Positions 1 to 11,030 of a DNA stretch of 64,000 nucleotides are shown here, piece after piece. Made by a program: the position numbers and the translations under genes. Origin of the DNA: Heterocephalus glaber (lineage: Eukaryota > Chordata > Mammalia > Rodentia > Bathyergidae); NCBI RefSeq assembly GCF_000247695.1, contig NW_004624743.1, positions 5,826,136 through 5,890,135 of the forward strand, in the 5' to 3' direction. How positions within the stretch are numbered: position 1 is the stretch's first letter; every line of letters starts with the position of its first letter. The notes under the pieces are model-generated. The model saw only the letters and a program-made list of their open reading frames with translations, did no database searches and was not told where the DNA came from.

Positions 1-2815
1 TGGCTGTAGCTACTTAGCAGAGAAAAAGCAAGTAGAAAGGTTTTTGATATTCTCCCGAGGCCTCTACAAAATCAGTGGGCAAGCCTATTCGGTCACTGGC
101 AGAATGAAAATGAATGAATGGGTAGGATTAAAGCATAACATGTGATGCGTATCAAAACATGCCCAGGGAAGATAACACGTGTGCCTTCATAAGGTCTGAG
201 CTCACTGACGTCTACTCTGTGCCAAGCGCTAGTGCCATGGGCTGAGACACATCGGCTGAACGAGGTCAGGACATGAGCCGACAGACAATCCAGACCCAAT
301 CGGTGTTTTAGTTACCTTTGAATCAGTCCAAAGACCACTCTTTCTTACTAGTTAAATGACCACATATCTGCTGTACTTCAAGTATTCCAACAGGGCTCTG
401 TTGATTATGTTTGTGTAATATCAGCACCTTCTTAATTATAAAGTCATGCCCAATGTCATTGTTACTTGAGACAAATTGTGCATGACACCCTAAAAAGATG
501 GTGTTACTCAATATTTGCAATCTCATTGCTATTGATTTTTATTGGGGCATATCATTATAGGTGAGATTTTTTTTCTTTTTGTTATCCTAAATGCTTCTCA
601 AATATTCTCAATGCTGAAACAAATTAAAGTTACAGTGAGGACCTTGTTCAGCTCAGTTCCAGGATGCATTCTTAAAGTTAAAAATGGAGAGGTGGAGAAT
701 GGGAGACATGTGATTTTAAGTAACTTCCCAATGGTACTCTAATGTCAAGTTCTTATAAAAAACAAAAAATCTCTCCCTTAGTGGCTACACTGATATGAAT
801 CATGCACTGGCAGGTGTCTCCATGGTGTCCGTATCTCACATTTTTTGGTTTTAAACCTCTGTTTTTCTATTTATTCCTCAGCCTGAAACTTTAATAAGTT
901 CACCTTAAAATAATAACCAGGATCATCAAGTATTTAGAGCAAATCTGAATTTCTGCATCTCTCTGCATCTTCTGGAACTTTTCTGTAGAAGCAACCTTTT
1001 TCTGAATCCGTTGTCTTCTCTATTTGACATAATACAATTAGGATGATCAATAAATGATAAGTAGACAGATAATCCAATGAAAGGAGCTAGGTTTCAAAGG
1101 GGATACATACATTTTAAGCTATTTTTTTGCTTTTCTTACCAGAACTTTATTCAAGTGTCAATAAAACATAGTACATATTACAATACATAGAAAAATAATT
1201 CCTCTGCTACTTATGTCAGATTACCAGGGAAAGATTACATTGCTCTTCCCATATATGTCATACAATATTCACAAAGGATCATTTATTGGAGGATGCTTTT
1301 ATTATTCATGCTTAAAATGGAGAAGAAAATGTCCATCTCATTGTGAAAGATTCCTCTCAATCTCTTTTTCAAGTTCTCAGCTCTTTAGTCCCACACTGTG
1401 CATTCCTGGGTCAATTCACTCCTCCCACCAGTTTTTAAGTCAATTTAATAGATGCAGAAATTCCAATCAACAGCCTGAGGACCCTTGCTCTCCATAGGAC
1501 TTTCCTCAAATGGTTCCCTGTGATTTGAGATCCTGGAGTACGGTCATGATTTCCAGCTGCCTGCTCTGCTTCGCAGCTGTTTTCAATTCTAATCAGGACT
1601 GATGCAGAGTGCTTCACAGGAGGGGCCCGTATGTGTTCCATTGTCTCTAGGTCAAAGACTCTGACAGGAATAGACTTTTTTCATTCTCCTAATTTTCTAC
1701 TGCTTCTTCTTCAAATAGCCCTACACTGAACACTGCTCAAAGGACTTTCCTCTTTTTTTCCTACAGAGCGAAATTAAATTTCACCTAAGCATAAGATGAT
1801 ACCTAAAATCAAAGATACTAGAAATGGATAAGCACCATGCCTTTATCTGACCTCTGGAGTATGTTTTAATTCTCCGGATTGATAGAAAATGAACTTTGAA
1901 TTGTAAGTGAGTGTAGCCTGGTCACAAGGTGGCTTTGGCCTCACTACAGTGTGTGCTGTTTGCATCACCATGTGCTGTGCAAGTTCTTCCCCTCCTCTTC
2001 TGTGATGCAAAAAGAAGCCTGAGCCTTACCTTGAGCCACCACATAATGGTGCTACTAATAAGATACTAATAAAAGAGTACCACTTACCAACTCAAAATAA
2101 AAATGAACAGATAAGAAACCAACTCATGCTTTCTGGAGGCCTAACTACTGCCATACAGACATTACTCATTGCAATTAATGTCTATTTGTGTCATATTTTC
2201 CTAACAAAATCATTACTACATTAAATAGAAGATCCCTTCATCCAATGGAAAAATCACTCAAGATTTTTCACACTCCAAATCATTTGGAATTTACTTGCTT
2301 ATAAATATTGTTCAATTTGAAATATAAATAGCCCAAGAAGTTCATTTAGTAAAAGATAATTTTCAATGATTTCAACGAGTCCTTAGCAATCTAAAGTATT
2401 TTAGAGTTGTAATTAACTTTCATTGCATGTATATGAATTTTATTTTTACAGGTTTTTATTGTAACATGCTTCACTCAGTAAATTCTAAAGATTTCTTTCA
2501 ATTGAAAGTTAAGATTGAATAATTTCTTTTGTTTTCAGCTCAAAAGTAAGATGAAAATCATCTGCTTTGAACAATTATATCAACAAGAATTGCTATCTAT
2601 ACGGAAACTTCAGCTGTGCATAGTAGTGGAATAAATCGTTGTGACCCACAATTTTAACCTGTGATCTGTGTAGACTCTGTGGGTTGATTCTAATAGTTCC
2701 TCAAACTCCTTCAAATGATATATTTTTATATGTGTCTCCCTATGTGGACTGTTCCTCGGAGTAAAGTTTAATATATCATTGATCTGTGGGAGGTGTGAGC
2801 TTCTTCTGTATTTAC
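1..2815. other. Unassigned AT-rich non-coding DNA
   Basis: No open frame longer than 94 codons, no family resemblance in any translation and no clear repeat. The interval is AT-rich with ordinary homopolymer runs. A short segment near 1920-2030 has a faint MIR-like feel that I could not support. Probably intergenic or intronic. Confidence 0.6.
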
Positions 2816-2819
2816 AGCA

Positions 2820-3412
2820 GTTCCTCCATACACACCTTAGTGAGCTTCCCCTCCTGTCAGATCAGTGGCAGAGTTAGATTCTCATAAGAGTGTGAACCCG
2901 ACTGTGAGCTGTGCATGTGAATCTAATGCTTGAGGATCTGAGGTGGAGCTGAGGCAGATATGCCAGAGCTGGGGAGCAGCTGCAAGCACAGGTTCACATT
3001 AGCAGAAAGGTTTGCTTGTACAGAGATGATAGGTCAGTTGGTTACAGACCCATAACTACCCTATCAGTGAGTGGTGAGTGACAATGAAGTTGTAGCTGGT
3101 GAGGATCTAAACCAAGAGTATGGAAAAATCTTAGTAAGATTAGTACAAGTGGGCTGTGTTCAGAAACATACTTTAGATATCACTGCCTCCCATCATCCCA
3201 GATGAGACTGTCTAGTTGCAGGAAAACTAGCTCAGGGCCACCACTGATTCTGCATTGTGGTGTATTGTATAATTATTTCATTATACATTACAATGTAATA
3301 ATAATAGAAGTAATGAGAATCATAGATGTAAAGTACTTAAGTTATCCTGAAATCAGTCCCAAGAAGGTTGGAGATCACTGCTATAGAGTGAAGGACCACT
3401 GCTCTAAGAGTC
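2820..3412 (+). mobile_element. MER1-like nonautonomous hAT-Charlie DNA transposon, degraded
   Basis: The block at about 2850-2960 (CCTCCTGTCAGATCAG, then AGATTCTCATAAGAG, then GAATCTAATGC and GATCTGAGGTGGAGCTGAGG) follows the internal order I remember for the MER1/Charlie family. The right end near 3372-3405 (AAGGTTGGAGATCACTGCT) resembles its terminal inverted repeat. These are nonautonomous copies once mobilised by a hAT transposase. The middle (3030-3340) is too diverged to follow, and no left terminal repeat or 8-bp target duplication is clear. The 143-codon frame at 3202-3633 runs through this element and is non-coding. Family call is by memory; an old, inactive copy. Confidence 0.6.
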
Positions 3413-3794
3413 TGGTCTTTCTACCACATGCTCTGGTATTTGAATACCCAGAAACATATTCTCAAAGGGACAATTTATCCTTGGTGATTATTTTGCAAGT
3501 TATATGCTATCAGTTCTTGAGTCTTCAATTATGGCTGGGTGGTGCATGGTGTAACTTGAGAACAGGTTGTTTGTTTTGGGGCACAAGTAGTCATGCTTGG
3601 TGCTTCGGGGTGTATACACAGCCTGGGAAGTGATGCTTTGTACAACACTACCCTTGGTCCTCATACCCAGTAAACAGGAAGTAATGTATCTAGTACCCCT
3701 TGTTCTGTCCTAATACAGGGACAGTAAAGAATGGAGTGTTAAACTAATGAGCGTGCTGCTGTCCACTGTGAACAAGGTACTTAGAATTCTTATC

Positions 3795-4110
3795 TGTTGT
3801 TCCATAAGAAGATGTCTCAAAATGCAATGGCTTATATTGAAAATATTTACTTTTCCAAATTTTTTTTTTGTTTCAGGAATTTAAAAAATCTTAATTGAGT
3901 AGTTTTGGCTCTGGGTGTTTCATGAGTTGGGGAGATGGCCAAGGCTAAAGTTGGATGAAATCTTGACTAGATTGAGAAATCAGTTTCAAAACTCAGTCAT
4001 GGGTAAGAGTTTTGAGTTCTTTGCAAAGGTGATGCTCTCCCCAGAGAAAGTGTTCCCAGAAAGCATGCAGATGCAAGCATAATGTCATACTGCTTTTTAT
4101 GACCTATTCC
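3795..4110 (-). mobile_element. MLT1-like (ERVL-MaLR) LTR fragment
   Basis: The motif order (CTTATATTGAAAATATTTACTTTTC, CAGGAATTT, TTTTGGCTCTGGGTGTTTCATGAG, GGCCAAGGCTAAAGTTG) resembles the reverse complement of an old MaLR LTR, which typically shows a 'cagttctgg...gttttggctcagggtctctcatgag'-type run. Heavily diverged; ends are approximate and the exact subfamily is uncertain. Confidence 0.45.
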
Positions 4111-4330
4111 CTGAGTCACACACCACAATTTCTGCCTTATTCTACTATTAGCATCGAGTCACTAAATCCAGCTCACTTTCAATGGGCGAGATTACATATG
4201 GCTGAACAGCAGGAGGTCGGAACTTCAGAGGACCATGTCAAACAAAGGCTAGCTCCTGCTGAGCCAAGGGGCTGCCACAGGATTTGGTCTTCCAAATACC
4301 TACGGATGGCATACAGCTCAACTCATGTGG

Positions 4331-4396
4331 ATGTGTGTGTGTGTGTGCGCGTGTGTGCGCGCGCGCGCGCGCGCGCGCGCGAGTGCACGCATGCGC
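4331..4396. repeat. (GT)n/(GC)n alternating purine-pyrimidine microsatellite
   Basis: Positions 4331-4381 alternate purine and pyrimidine without a break for 51 nt: first mostly GT, then GC, GT and a 24-nt GC run. After one break at 4382-4383 a second 14-nt alternating stretch follows (4383-4396). GC/GT alternation of this length is the classical Z-DNA-forming sequence type. Overlapping open frames here that translate to Arg/Ala or Cys/Val runs are artefacts. Confidence 0.95.
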
Positions 4397-4429
4397 CATG
4401 AACGGCCTGTCTGAAAAAATGTTCAAATC

Positions 4430-7200
4430 CATTTATTTTACAAGAAACTACATTTATTTCCACACATTGTCAATACAAAATGATGAACTACTAAAATGTG
4501 ATTTCAATTTATAAGAATGACTGGAAAACTTTTTTTTAAAGTGTGAATAAACTTCACATCTCTCAAGATGTTAAAGAACTCATCAGGAGTAAGTCTTGAT
4601 AAAAAGGTGTGTATAGGGATTTTGGACCTAAATCATAACACAAGAATAAACAAATGGGAAGATCATTACTATGTAACAAATGTTAAATACCAGTAAAAAT
4701 GTTTAAAAGAATCATAAGCAAATCTTTATGAACATAGTCTTTGAAAAGATGCTTTAATTAATACCAATATTTTTCTTGGATTCACTGAAGTTTAGTTTCA
4801 TGACCATAATTTTATAATATTGGAAAGTACTTTTACTCAAAGCCCCATATAAATATCCCCAGATTTGCTTTTTCAGTTTCTCCTAAGCATGTCATGAATT
4901 TAAAAATCATGAGGCGATATGTTACTTCTCATAAATAAAATAGTACAAAAAAGGCACAAAATGATGGCAAAACCTGTAATTTTTGCCTATGTCTCAATTT
5001 CTTATAGAATTGGAAATAACAAAAAGAACTTTAGAAGTCACTATCTCCAATAGCTCTTCAGAAAAATAGTTTTTTCAGATGAGGAACTAGAGACTCAAAA
5101 TTTAAATCATGTGTAAAGTCAAATGCCACTCCAGCTGTATGTCAATATGGCTTCATAGTTATGGTCAGAAATTAAAAGGTCACTTGAACATTACTCAGTT
5201 TTCTCTTGCTGATGCTTGTGATCCCTGTATTACTTAGAAGCACATACTATTTAGCTCTTCACTGCAATTAATTAAATAATATATGTGTTTATGATTTTAG
5301 CATCTGCAAGAGCTAAACGATGCCTCCATTACTTGCAAATGAGAAAAGTGAGAACCATTTGCACTCAAATGAAATGAAATGAAGCTTAAGCCCAGTTTAT
5401 ATAGATGTGTATTTTGTTTCAATTATAGGGATTCTTTAAGTGCTCACATTTTAAAGGATCATTTATGAAGTGGATGTGCCCCCCCATTCAACATCTGCCA
5501 ACAGGTAACCCTGTTTCTACACTTCGAACGTGACATAGCTATTATTTGAAAGAATGCATTACTGTAGGGTCACCAATTGCAGAATTCGATGTGCTATTGA
5601 TATTTGACTCCTGTGAAGTATAATTCAAGTAAAGATAGCATCAAAGCTGTGTATGTTATTCTCTGCAGTTGTTGGGCCTCTGAAGATAATAAATACTCCA
5701 AAGCACAGGCCAAAGAAACACCCTCAGGAGATAAGTTTCTCTTTGCAATCATACTTTCCTGCAAGCGTGTGTCCCCTCATTTTCTCGAAGGTAAGCTGTA
5801 CATGCAAGAATTTCCCTTCATCAGGGTGGGCCATGGAAACCAAAAGTTCTTTTCCTCCAATCCAGCCATAAAACCTAAGAATGTTACTGTAATTCTTCTC
5901 TGCCATTCTGTGAAAGAGTAGACCGTAAAGACATTTCTGACGGACTTTCTTGATGGTGATCCTAAGACCCCATCCAGAGAGGGCCCCTGTCCCACACTCG
6001 GGACGAAGAAGTGCTAAGACTTTACCACACACACCTCGCTGGGCTTCCCCACTCAGTCTGTATCCATTCACGCCCTTCTGTCTAATCACACTTGGACACA
6101 ACTGGCTGTGCTTCATCCAACGAAGCATCAGGATGAGATTCCTTCACCCCGAGCTTTGGGCCTTTAATTTGAAGGTTTCTATGTCATGTAAAACTATAAT
6201 AAATTTTTTTATGGTTTTATCCCATCAATTACTTCCTATTTACTTCAGAAGACTCAAACATTGAAATTTTGGCAGGAAATTGAACTTCCCCACAGTGTCA
6301 GTCAAAATTATTTACAGGGCAATTAAGTCAGCTGCTTTTCAACACACTCATTTTGACCAATATTTCTCTTTTGACCTACTCATAAATGCTGATTTTTAAA
6401 ATTAATGCATGCTTTAAATAGATTTTCAATGAACCCTTATAAGTAAAAGATTAAACATCAGTATTTCATATCAGAAAAATTTCTAAAGATTTTTACAATC
6501 ACAATGTAAAGATGAATAATGGCATCTGTGTCTTGTAGAAGATTTTGTGTGCTTTCTTTCATAATATTAGATAATAATAAAAATATTTGCACATTAGCAA
6601 TTATTCATTTTACCTTATTTGGAAATCATAGAAATTGCTTGTATTATTCAGCAATATTAAGCATCACAATAAAAAAATCACTACTCATAGGATTTCATAT
6701 TATGTATACTTATGGATGGCTACATTGTTACATGATAGTTTATCATTATTTTTGACTTTTTAGAAAAAATGCAAGAAAAATTTTCAGGTATATGATGTTT
6801 GAAAAGTGAGCTACCTGATGATTATTCATTACCAAAAATAAAAAACAAATTAATAAAGAAGAATGAAGGTGAAATTTAAAATATTAGATTATGTTAAATA
6901 AATGTAAGACAGTGTTTCCCAATAAAGTTGTGATGGATGTGATTATCTCACATAAATCTCACCATGTAACTCCTGCCCCAATATCTCCCACCCCTACATC
7001 AGTAAATGAAATATTATGTATAGGTCTGTTTCTAAATGCAAGTTTACTTTCTTTTAGTGGTTCCTTTGAAAAGTCAAGAGGTATTTTAAGAAAGTAGCTA
7101 CTAGAAATTAAGCTATTAAAACTAATGTCTGTTTACAAGGCAGATAACGGAACTTATTTTTGTAGGAACTCATTTTTTGTAATTACAAGATAATTTAATC
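4430..7200. other. Unassigned non-coding DNA with one unexplained moderately GC block
   Basis: Mostly AT-rich and featureless. A possible MIR-family scrap lies at about 5030-5120 (CAGATGAGGAACTAGAGACTC). The block 5690-6180 is more GC-balanced and is open for 134 codons on the minus strand (5724-6128) and 105 and 104 codons on plus (5604-5921, 5950-6264). None of the translations resembles a family I know. An unrecognised LTR is as likely as anything. Confidence 0.5.
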
Positions 7201-7204
7201 AAAC

Positions 7205-7314
7205 AAGATAGAAGTCTAGAGGAGGAAGATTGCCTGGAATGCTGAAAGTGGAACTGTGGAATGTAATGTTTGGCCTTCGGACTTTGGAGTTACTTTAGTT
7301 CCATCCCTTTATAT
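7205..7314 (+). mobile_element. MaLR internal-region remnant (left part)
   Basis: Contains the GAACTGTGG / CGGACTTTGGAGTTAC style of repeated 'gactttgga' phrases that characterises the non-coding internal region of ERVL-MaLR elements just before their 3' LTR. The same phrases resume after the nested LTR at 7876-8058, so this is probably the same internal region interrupted. Confidence 0.45.
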
Positions 7315-7875
7315 TGTTGCAGAATACTACACCAAGGAAACAGACAGCACCTGCAGGTTTGGAGGCAGTAAACAGCTTTATTTACGCAGTAAACAGTGGA
7401 ACTGATTGGGATCTTCGCCCAAAGATGTCAGGCCCAGAATATTAGCCAGCCAGCAGTTTTATAGGGTTGCAAGCGGGAGGGAGGTACAGAAGCAAAAGCA
7501 GAATATTTGACAGTCTTTGATTGGTTAGTTATTAGACATGTTTTACTACATCTATGAAACTTAATCCCATTGGAGTTTCCCTGGGAATATGGCAAGCAGA
7601 GTTTACACAAAGCAGAGCAACAGAGAGTATTAGCAGGATTTTCTGAGTCTGTTATGCTCCTTTGGTGACAAATTACGGAAGTTATGATGGATACTCAGGT
7701 ACATTCTACAAACAGCATAGTTACCCAGTAACCCATAGTTGCTTAATAACACAGTTAACTCATAGTGGTCCAATTTAGTTATTTTTTCCTTAAAAATATC
7801 TGTCTGCCTAGAAATTCCCCTTCAGTGTCCTCCTGTTTGTACCTTTTGGAATGGTTATGTCTATCTGGTGCCACA
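7315..7875 (-). mobile_element. Near-complete ERV LTR, reverse orientation
   Basis: Read on the minus strand this 561-bp segment begins TGTGGCACC and ends GCAACA, giving the TG...CA ends of a retroviral LTR. It has a CCAAT motif (complement of GATTGG at 7519-7524), a TATA box (TATAAAA, complement near 7457-7463) and an AATAAA polyadenylation signal (complement at 7377-7382), in the order and spacing of U3-R-U5. No coding region or primer-binding site accompanies it, so it appears to be a solo LTR. I see no convincing target-site duplication. Class (ERV1 or ERVK) cannot be decided by eye. Confidence 0.75.
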
Positions 7876-8058
7876 GAATGTTGGAAGTGTTTAACTTTCA
7901 TTACATTTGTACAGAGGCTTGCAGCTAAGAGTTTGCCCTAAATCTCAGAGGAGACTTTGGACTGAAACTCTTCGGACTTTGGAATCTCTTAGCGATGGAT
8001 TAAATACTTTTCTGAAATAAAGGGGTAAACATGAGGCTTTGGGGGGCCAGGGTCAGAA
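7876..8058 (+). mobile_element. MaLR internal-region remnant adjoining 3' LTR
   Basis: Phrases such as GAGACTTTGGACTGAAACTC, CGGACTTTGGAATCTC and finally GGGGGGCCAGGGTCAGAATG directly before the LTR match the typical 3' end of MaLR (THE1/MST/ORR1-type) internal sequence. It carries no coding capacity, as is usual for the group. Confidence 0.65.
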
Positions 8059-8441
8059 TGTTACGGTTTGTGTTTAGCTGTCCCTGGAAAGCCTCATGCG
8101 GATGGCACGGGACATTCTTTTTCAGAGGCAGTTTAATCTGAAATGTGTGATGCTGGGGTAAGGGCAAACCATTACACGTGAGTGATCGGTTTGGCACCGC
8201 CCTAATCCCTGCAGTCTGAATAAGATAAAAGGGGCAGAAAGACGCGGTTAAGGTCTCTTGTTGCCTTTGCTACCTCATACGCGCCATGTTGTTTCTCCTC
8301 TGCTATGTCTGTTTGCCATCCCAGCCTCAGAGCCAGCTAACTATGGACTGAAACCTCTATGAACTGTAAAACAAATAAACCCCTTCCCTTTTAACTTTGG
8401 CTGTGAGGATTTTGTCTCAGCAACAACAGAAAATTAACACA
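8059..8441 (+). mobile_element. MaLR-type LTR (383 bp)
   Basis: Starts TGTTACGGTTTG and ends TTAACACA. It shares long colinear blocks with the LTR at 16450-16856: GATAAGATAAAAGGGGCAG, ATGGACTGAAACCTCTA, AATAAACC (polyadenylation signal near 8375) and TTTTGTCTCAGCAA. Unlike that copy it is flanked on both sides by MaLR internal-type sequence rather than by a target duplication. Confidence 0.8.
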
Positions 8442-8500
8442 AAATTTAGAATTTGGTACCGAGAGTGGAGTCTGTATCAAGAGGCCGATGGCCTGTGATG
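8442..8500 (+). mobile_element. MaLR 5' internal start / primer-binding-site-like segment
   Basis: Immediately after the LTR comes AATTTGGTACCGAGAGTGGAG (8450-8470), closely resembling the 'ttggtaccgagagtgggg' start of MaLR internal regions that serves as the tRNA primer-binding site. This implies that the preceding LTR acted as a 5' LTR as well as a 3' LTR. Confidence 0.6.
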
Positions 8501-8584
8501 GAAGGCAGGGGATAATGTCCAAGGAGAAGAAGCCAGCTCCTCCAAAGGAGCAGAAGCAGCCGCATCCTTCCTTATTTCCCCTTG

Positions 8585-8640
8585 ATAATAATCAGGTATT
8601 TTATTTCAGCAAGCAGAGAAAAGTAACTAACACACTGGGT
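8585..8640 (+). mobile_element. Terminal fragment of a further MaLR LTR
   Basis: GGTATTTTATTTCAGCAAGC followed by AGAGAAAAGTAACTAACACA matches the 3' terminal segments of the LTRs at 8059-8441 and 16450-16856. Only the last 45-55 bp are recognisable. Confidence 0.5.
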
Positions 8641-10390
8641 GAACCCCTGGGACCCTCTGAGCGCTTAAGATCACCGCCTCTCAGACCTGCCACTAGCACT
8701 GTGTCTGAGGATGTGTCAGCAGACTGCTGCGTGGACATCTGAGCACTCACAGGGCTGGATCCGGACTCAGCACGCTCACACTCAGTGGGTAACCCGAGCC
8801 CCAGTGCACGAACACACGAACAGATAGGCTAAGGGAACAGCTTGTCTCTGCAGGTTCGGAAGAAAAAACCCACGAGAGGAAAAGCCCAACTCAATGAAAC
8901 ACAGATTTTAATCACTCCCTGGGGCGTCCTGGGTCACGGTCTCTCAGACCTTTTTTTGATCTGGTGGCATTTGTGTATGAGCTTCTATCCTTTTCTAGAG
9001 CTCCTCTGGCCCAGGGGATAGAGATGCCTTGTTTCATCCATCCCTATTTTCCTTCTCCAGGTTCCTCCAGTCTCTCTGTCTCAGAACCCTGTGTCTTCTA
9101 CAACATGAAGGGGACAGGGATGTTTGCAAAAGAAGGTCCTATTTTCATAATCGTCTTTTTGTGTCTCTACTGCAAAACCAAAGGTAGTGAGGCTGACACC
9201 AGAAAAGTGATCGTTTTAAATCCAAAAAGTGAGGAATGCTGCACCTTTTCTTCAAGCTAAAACTGTCCTGCACCCACCCCAGCCCCAACTCTGGGACGAT
9301 CCCAAGTTTCATTGTTCAAATGAGCATGGTATGCAGGGCAGGGGAAAAAGGCTTTATCTTGCTGGAGGTTGTCTTGGTGAAAAAAAAGATCACCAAATTA
9401 GAAGTATATGTTAGAGGAAGGTTTTATATATTTTGGGCAAAGTTGTTAAGAAATTTGGAACTGATAATAAACACAAGGAAGTTTAAACATAAATTATAAA
9501 TTCTGTAACCAAAGTAAGATTAGGTCTGAATAGAATGGTTAACAGTTGGTGAAGAAAGTCACTAAAATATACCTCATTGTAGTATTTTTCTGGATCGTGT
9601 TGTATTTCGGTCTATTTTTAAACAAAGTTCCCAGAGTTGTTTTCTTGTAAATGAAATCTACATTTATAAAGGCATTATACCTGAATACACTTAAACCGGA
9701 AATGTAACCTATAGACCCACATAGCTTATAGTAGCCAATTTCAACAAATCTTCTGAAAGTTTTCAATTAAATCAGTATCAACAGCCTCATTTACAGCACA
9801 GACCAGGCAAATACTGAAAATAGAGACGGAAAAAGATGGGATAGACAAAATACTCTCAGTTTGGAAACCAGCATCAGTAATTTTCTATAGAAATAAAGAG
9901 CATCAGCATAATTTAAAGGCTTTAATGAAAAAAATCAAAGTGACTGAAAGCCACTGATACACAGCTTTCTGGGAGCACCACCCATTGCTCAAGCATCACC
10001 TAAGATCCTTGCAGACTTTGCCCACAGCATCCAGGTTTTCCTGGCTCCAACTGGAGTTTATTTGGGTCATGGTCCACGCTCTCTCAGCACAAAGTGTTAG
10101 GACTCGGTTGGAAGCTTCTTGTTGGTAGAAACCTGAGTGTGCCTGGACCCCAGGTTGTGCAAGCTAGAAGCGCAGGGGAGGGATGATGTACTGCAGGGAA
10201 AGTACTTTTGCCTCCACTGTAGTAAAAACCTTTGTTTTTAGGTTTAACGTAGTTTTGCAAACCCATGAATGGGTCATATGAACTTATGCTCATACAAACA
10301 AAATAACTAAGTATGTCAGGGGAGGACACAGTAGTGCACCTGTTGGGAAAGAAAGCTTATGGTCTACCAGACAAGGTAACAGAGCAGCAA
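8641..10390. other. Unassigned non-coding DNA, with one curious open frame
   Basis: 8641-8960 is moderately GC-rich with scattered CpG. A 98-codon plus frame (8964-9260) encodes a C-terminal half with a hydrophobic stretch (GPIFIIVFLCLYC) and follows a splice-acceptor-like CTTCTCCAG at 9053-9061. I do not recognise it and do not call it a gene. The rest is AT-rich without identifiable elements. Confidence 0.5.
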
Positions 10391-10394
10391 GTAG

Positions 10395-11030
10395 TGGGAG
10401 ATCCACACAATCTAGACCTAAAATGCCCATCAATAGGTGCCGTGGATTGGGGCTGGGGATTTAGCTGAGGCAAGCACATGCTCCTGAGTTCAATCCCTGG
10501 TACTGCAAAAAAAAAAAAAAAAAGAAAGAAATGAGTGGATAAAGGCAATGTGCTAGTTATATACAATGGGGTACTACTCACTATAAAGAAGGATAAACTT
10601 TAGGCATTTGTAGGAAAATGGATGCATCTTAAAACCATAATCTTAAGTGAAATAAATCATACATGCAAGTTTAAATATTGCATTGTTTCTCTTGTGTGAG
10701 AAACCCAAAGAGTAAATAAGCATAATGGAGGATAGATATTGGAAAGTAGGAAGAACATGCTCAAAAGGGAAGGGGAACAAGCGAGAGGGAGGAGGAGGAA
10801 AGGGAAGAAGGGAAAAGGAAAACTAAAAGAGAATGGAAAGACAAAATAGAAACAAAGCTTTGGTAAATGGGAAGGAGCAAAAAGATTGAAGGGAAGAGAG
10901 GAGAATGGAACTAAAGCATCAAGATATATTAGGTACAAGTGCAAATTCCCTATGACGAGCGTGATCAATAGGTACGACAAATGTGTTCTGATAAAAATAG
11001 AGTTTAAAAAATTAAAATCATGGAAAGAAA
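10395..11030 (+). mobile_element. L1 LINE 3' end, interrupted by a SINE
   Basis: Before the SINE the text reads AAAATGCCCATCAATAGGTG. After it comes GAGTGGATAAAGGCAATGTG, then TACAATGGGGTACTACTCAC, AAAATGGATGCATC and AAGTGAAATAAATCATACATG. This is the standard L1 ORF2-end/3'UTR word order. A purine-rich tract (about 10740-10920, GGGAGGAGGAGGAAAGGGAAG) follows, as is usual in L1 3'UTRs. 5'-truncated and inactive. Confidence 0.8.
10447..10523 (+). mobile_element. ID-like tRNA-derived SINE inside L1
   Basis: GGGGCTGGGGATTTAGCTGAGG (A-box region), GAGTTCAATCCCTGGTAC (B-box region), then an A-tail of 17 or more A. It lacks the middle GGTTCC-type segment of its relatives. It splits the L1 sentence at the 'caatagatgaatggata' position, so it inserted after the L1. 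A possible short duplication GTGGAT flanks it. Confidence 0.85.

Noticed and set aside
3202..3633. 143-codon plus-strand frame
   Set aside because: It begins inside the MER1-like transposon and has no protein resemblance; the composition is that of non-coding DNA.
4099..4514. Overlapping frames with Arg/Ala and Cys/Val repeats
   Set aside because: Translations of the GT/GC microsatellite at 4331-4396.
8488..8742. Lysine/proline-rich N-terminus resembling an HMGN or ribosomal-protein pseudogene
   Set aside because: The similarity is only compositional; no stretch matches a family in order, and the region overlaps LTR-derived sequence.
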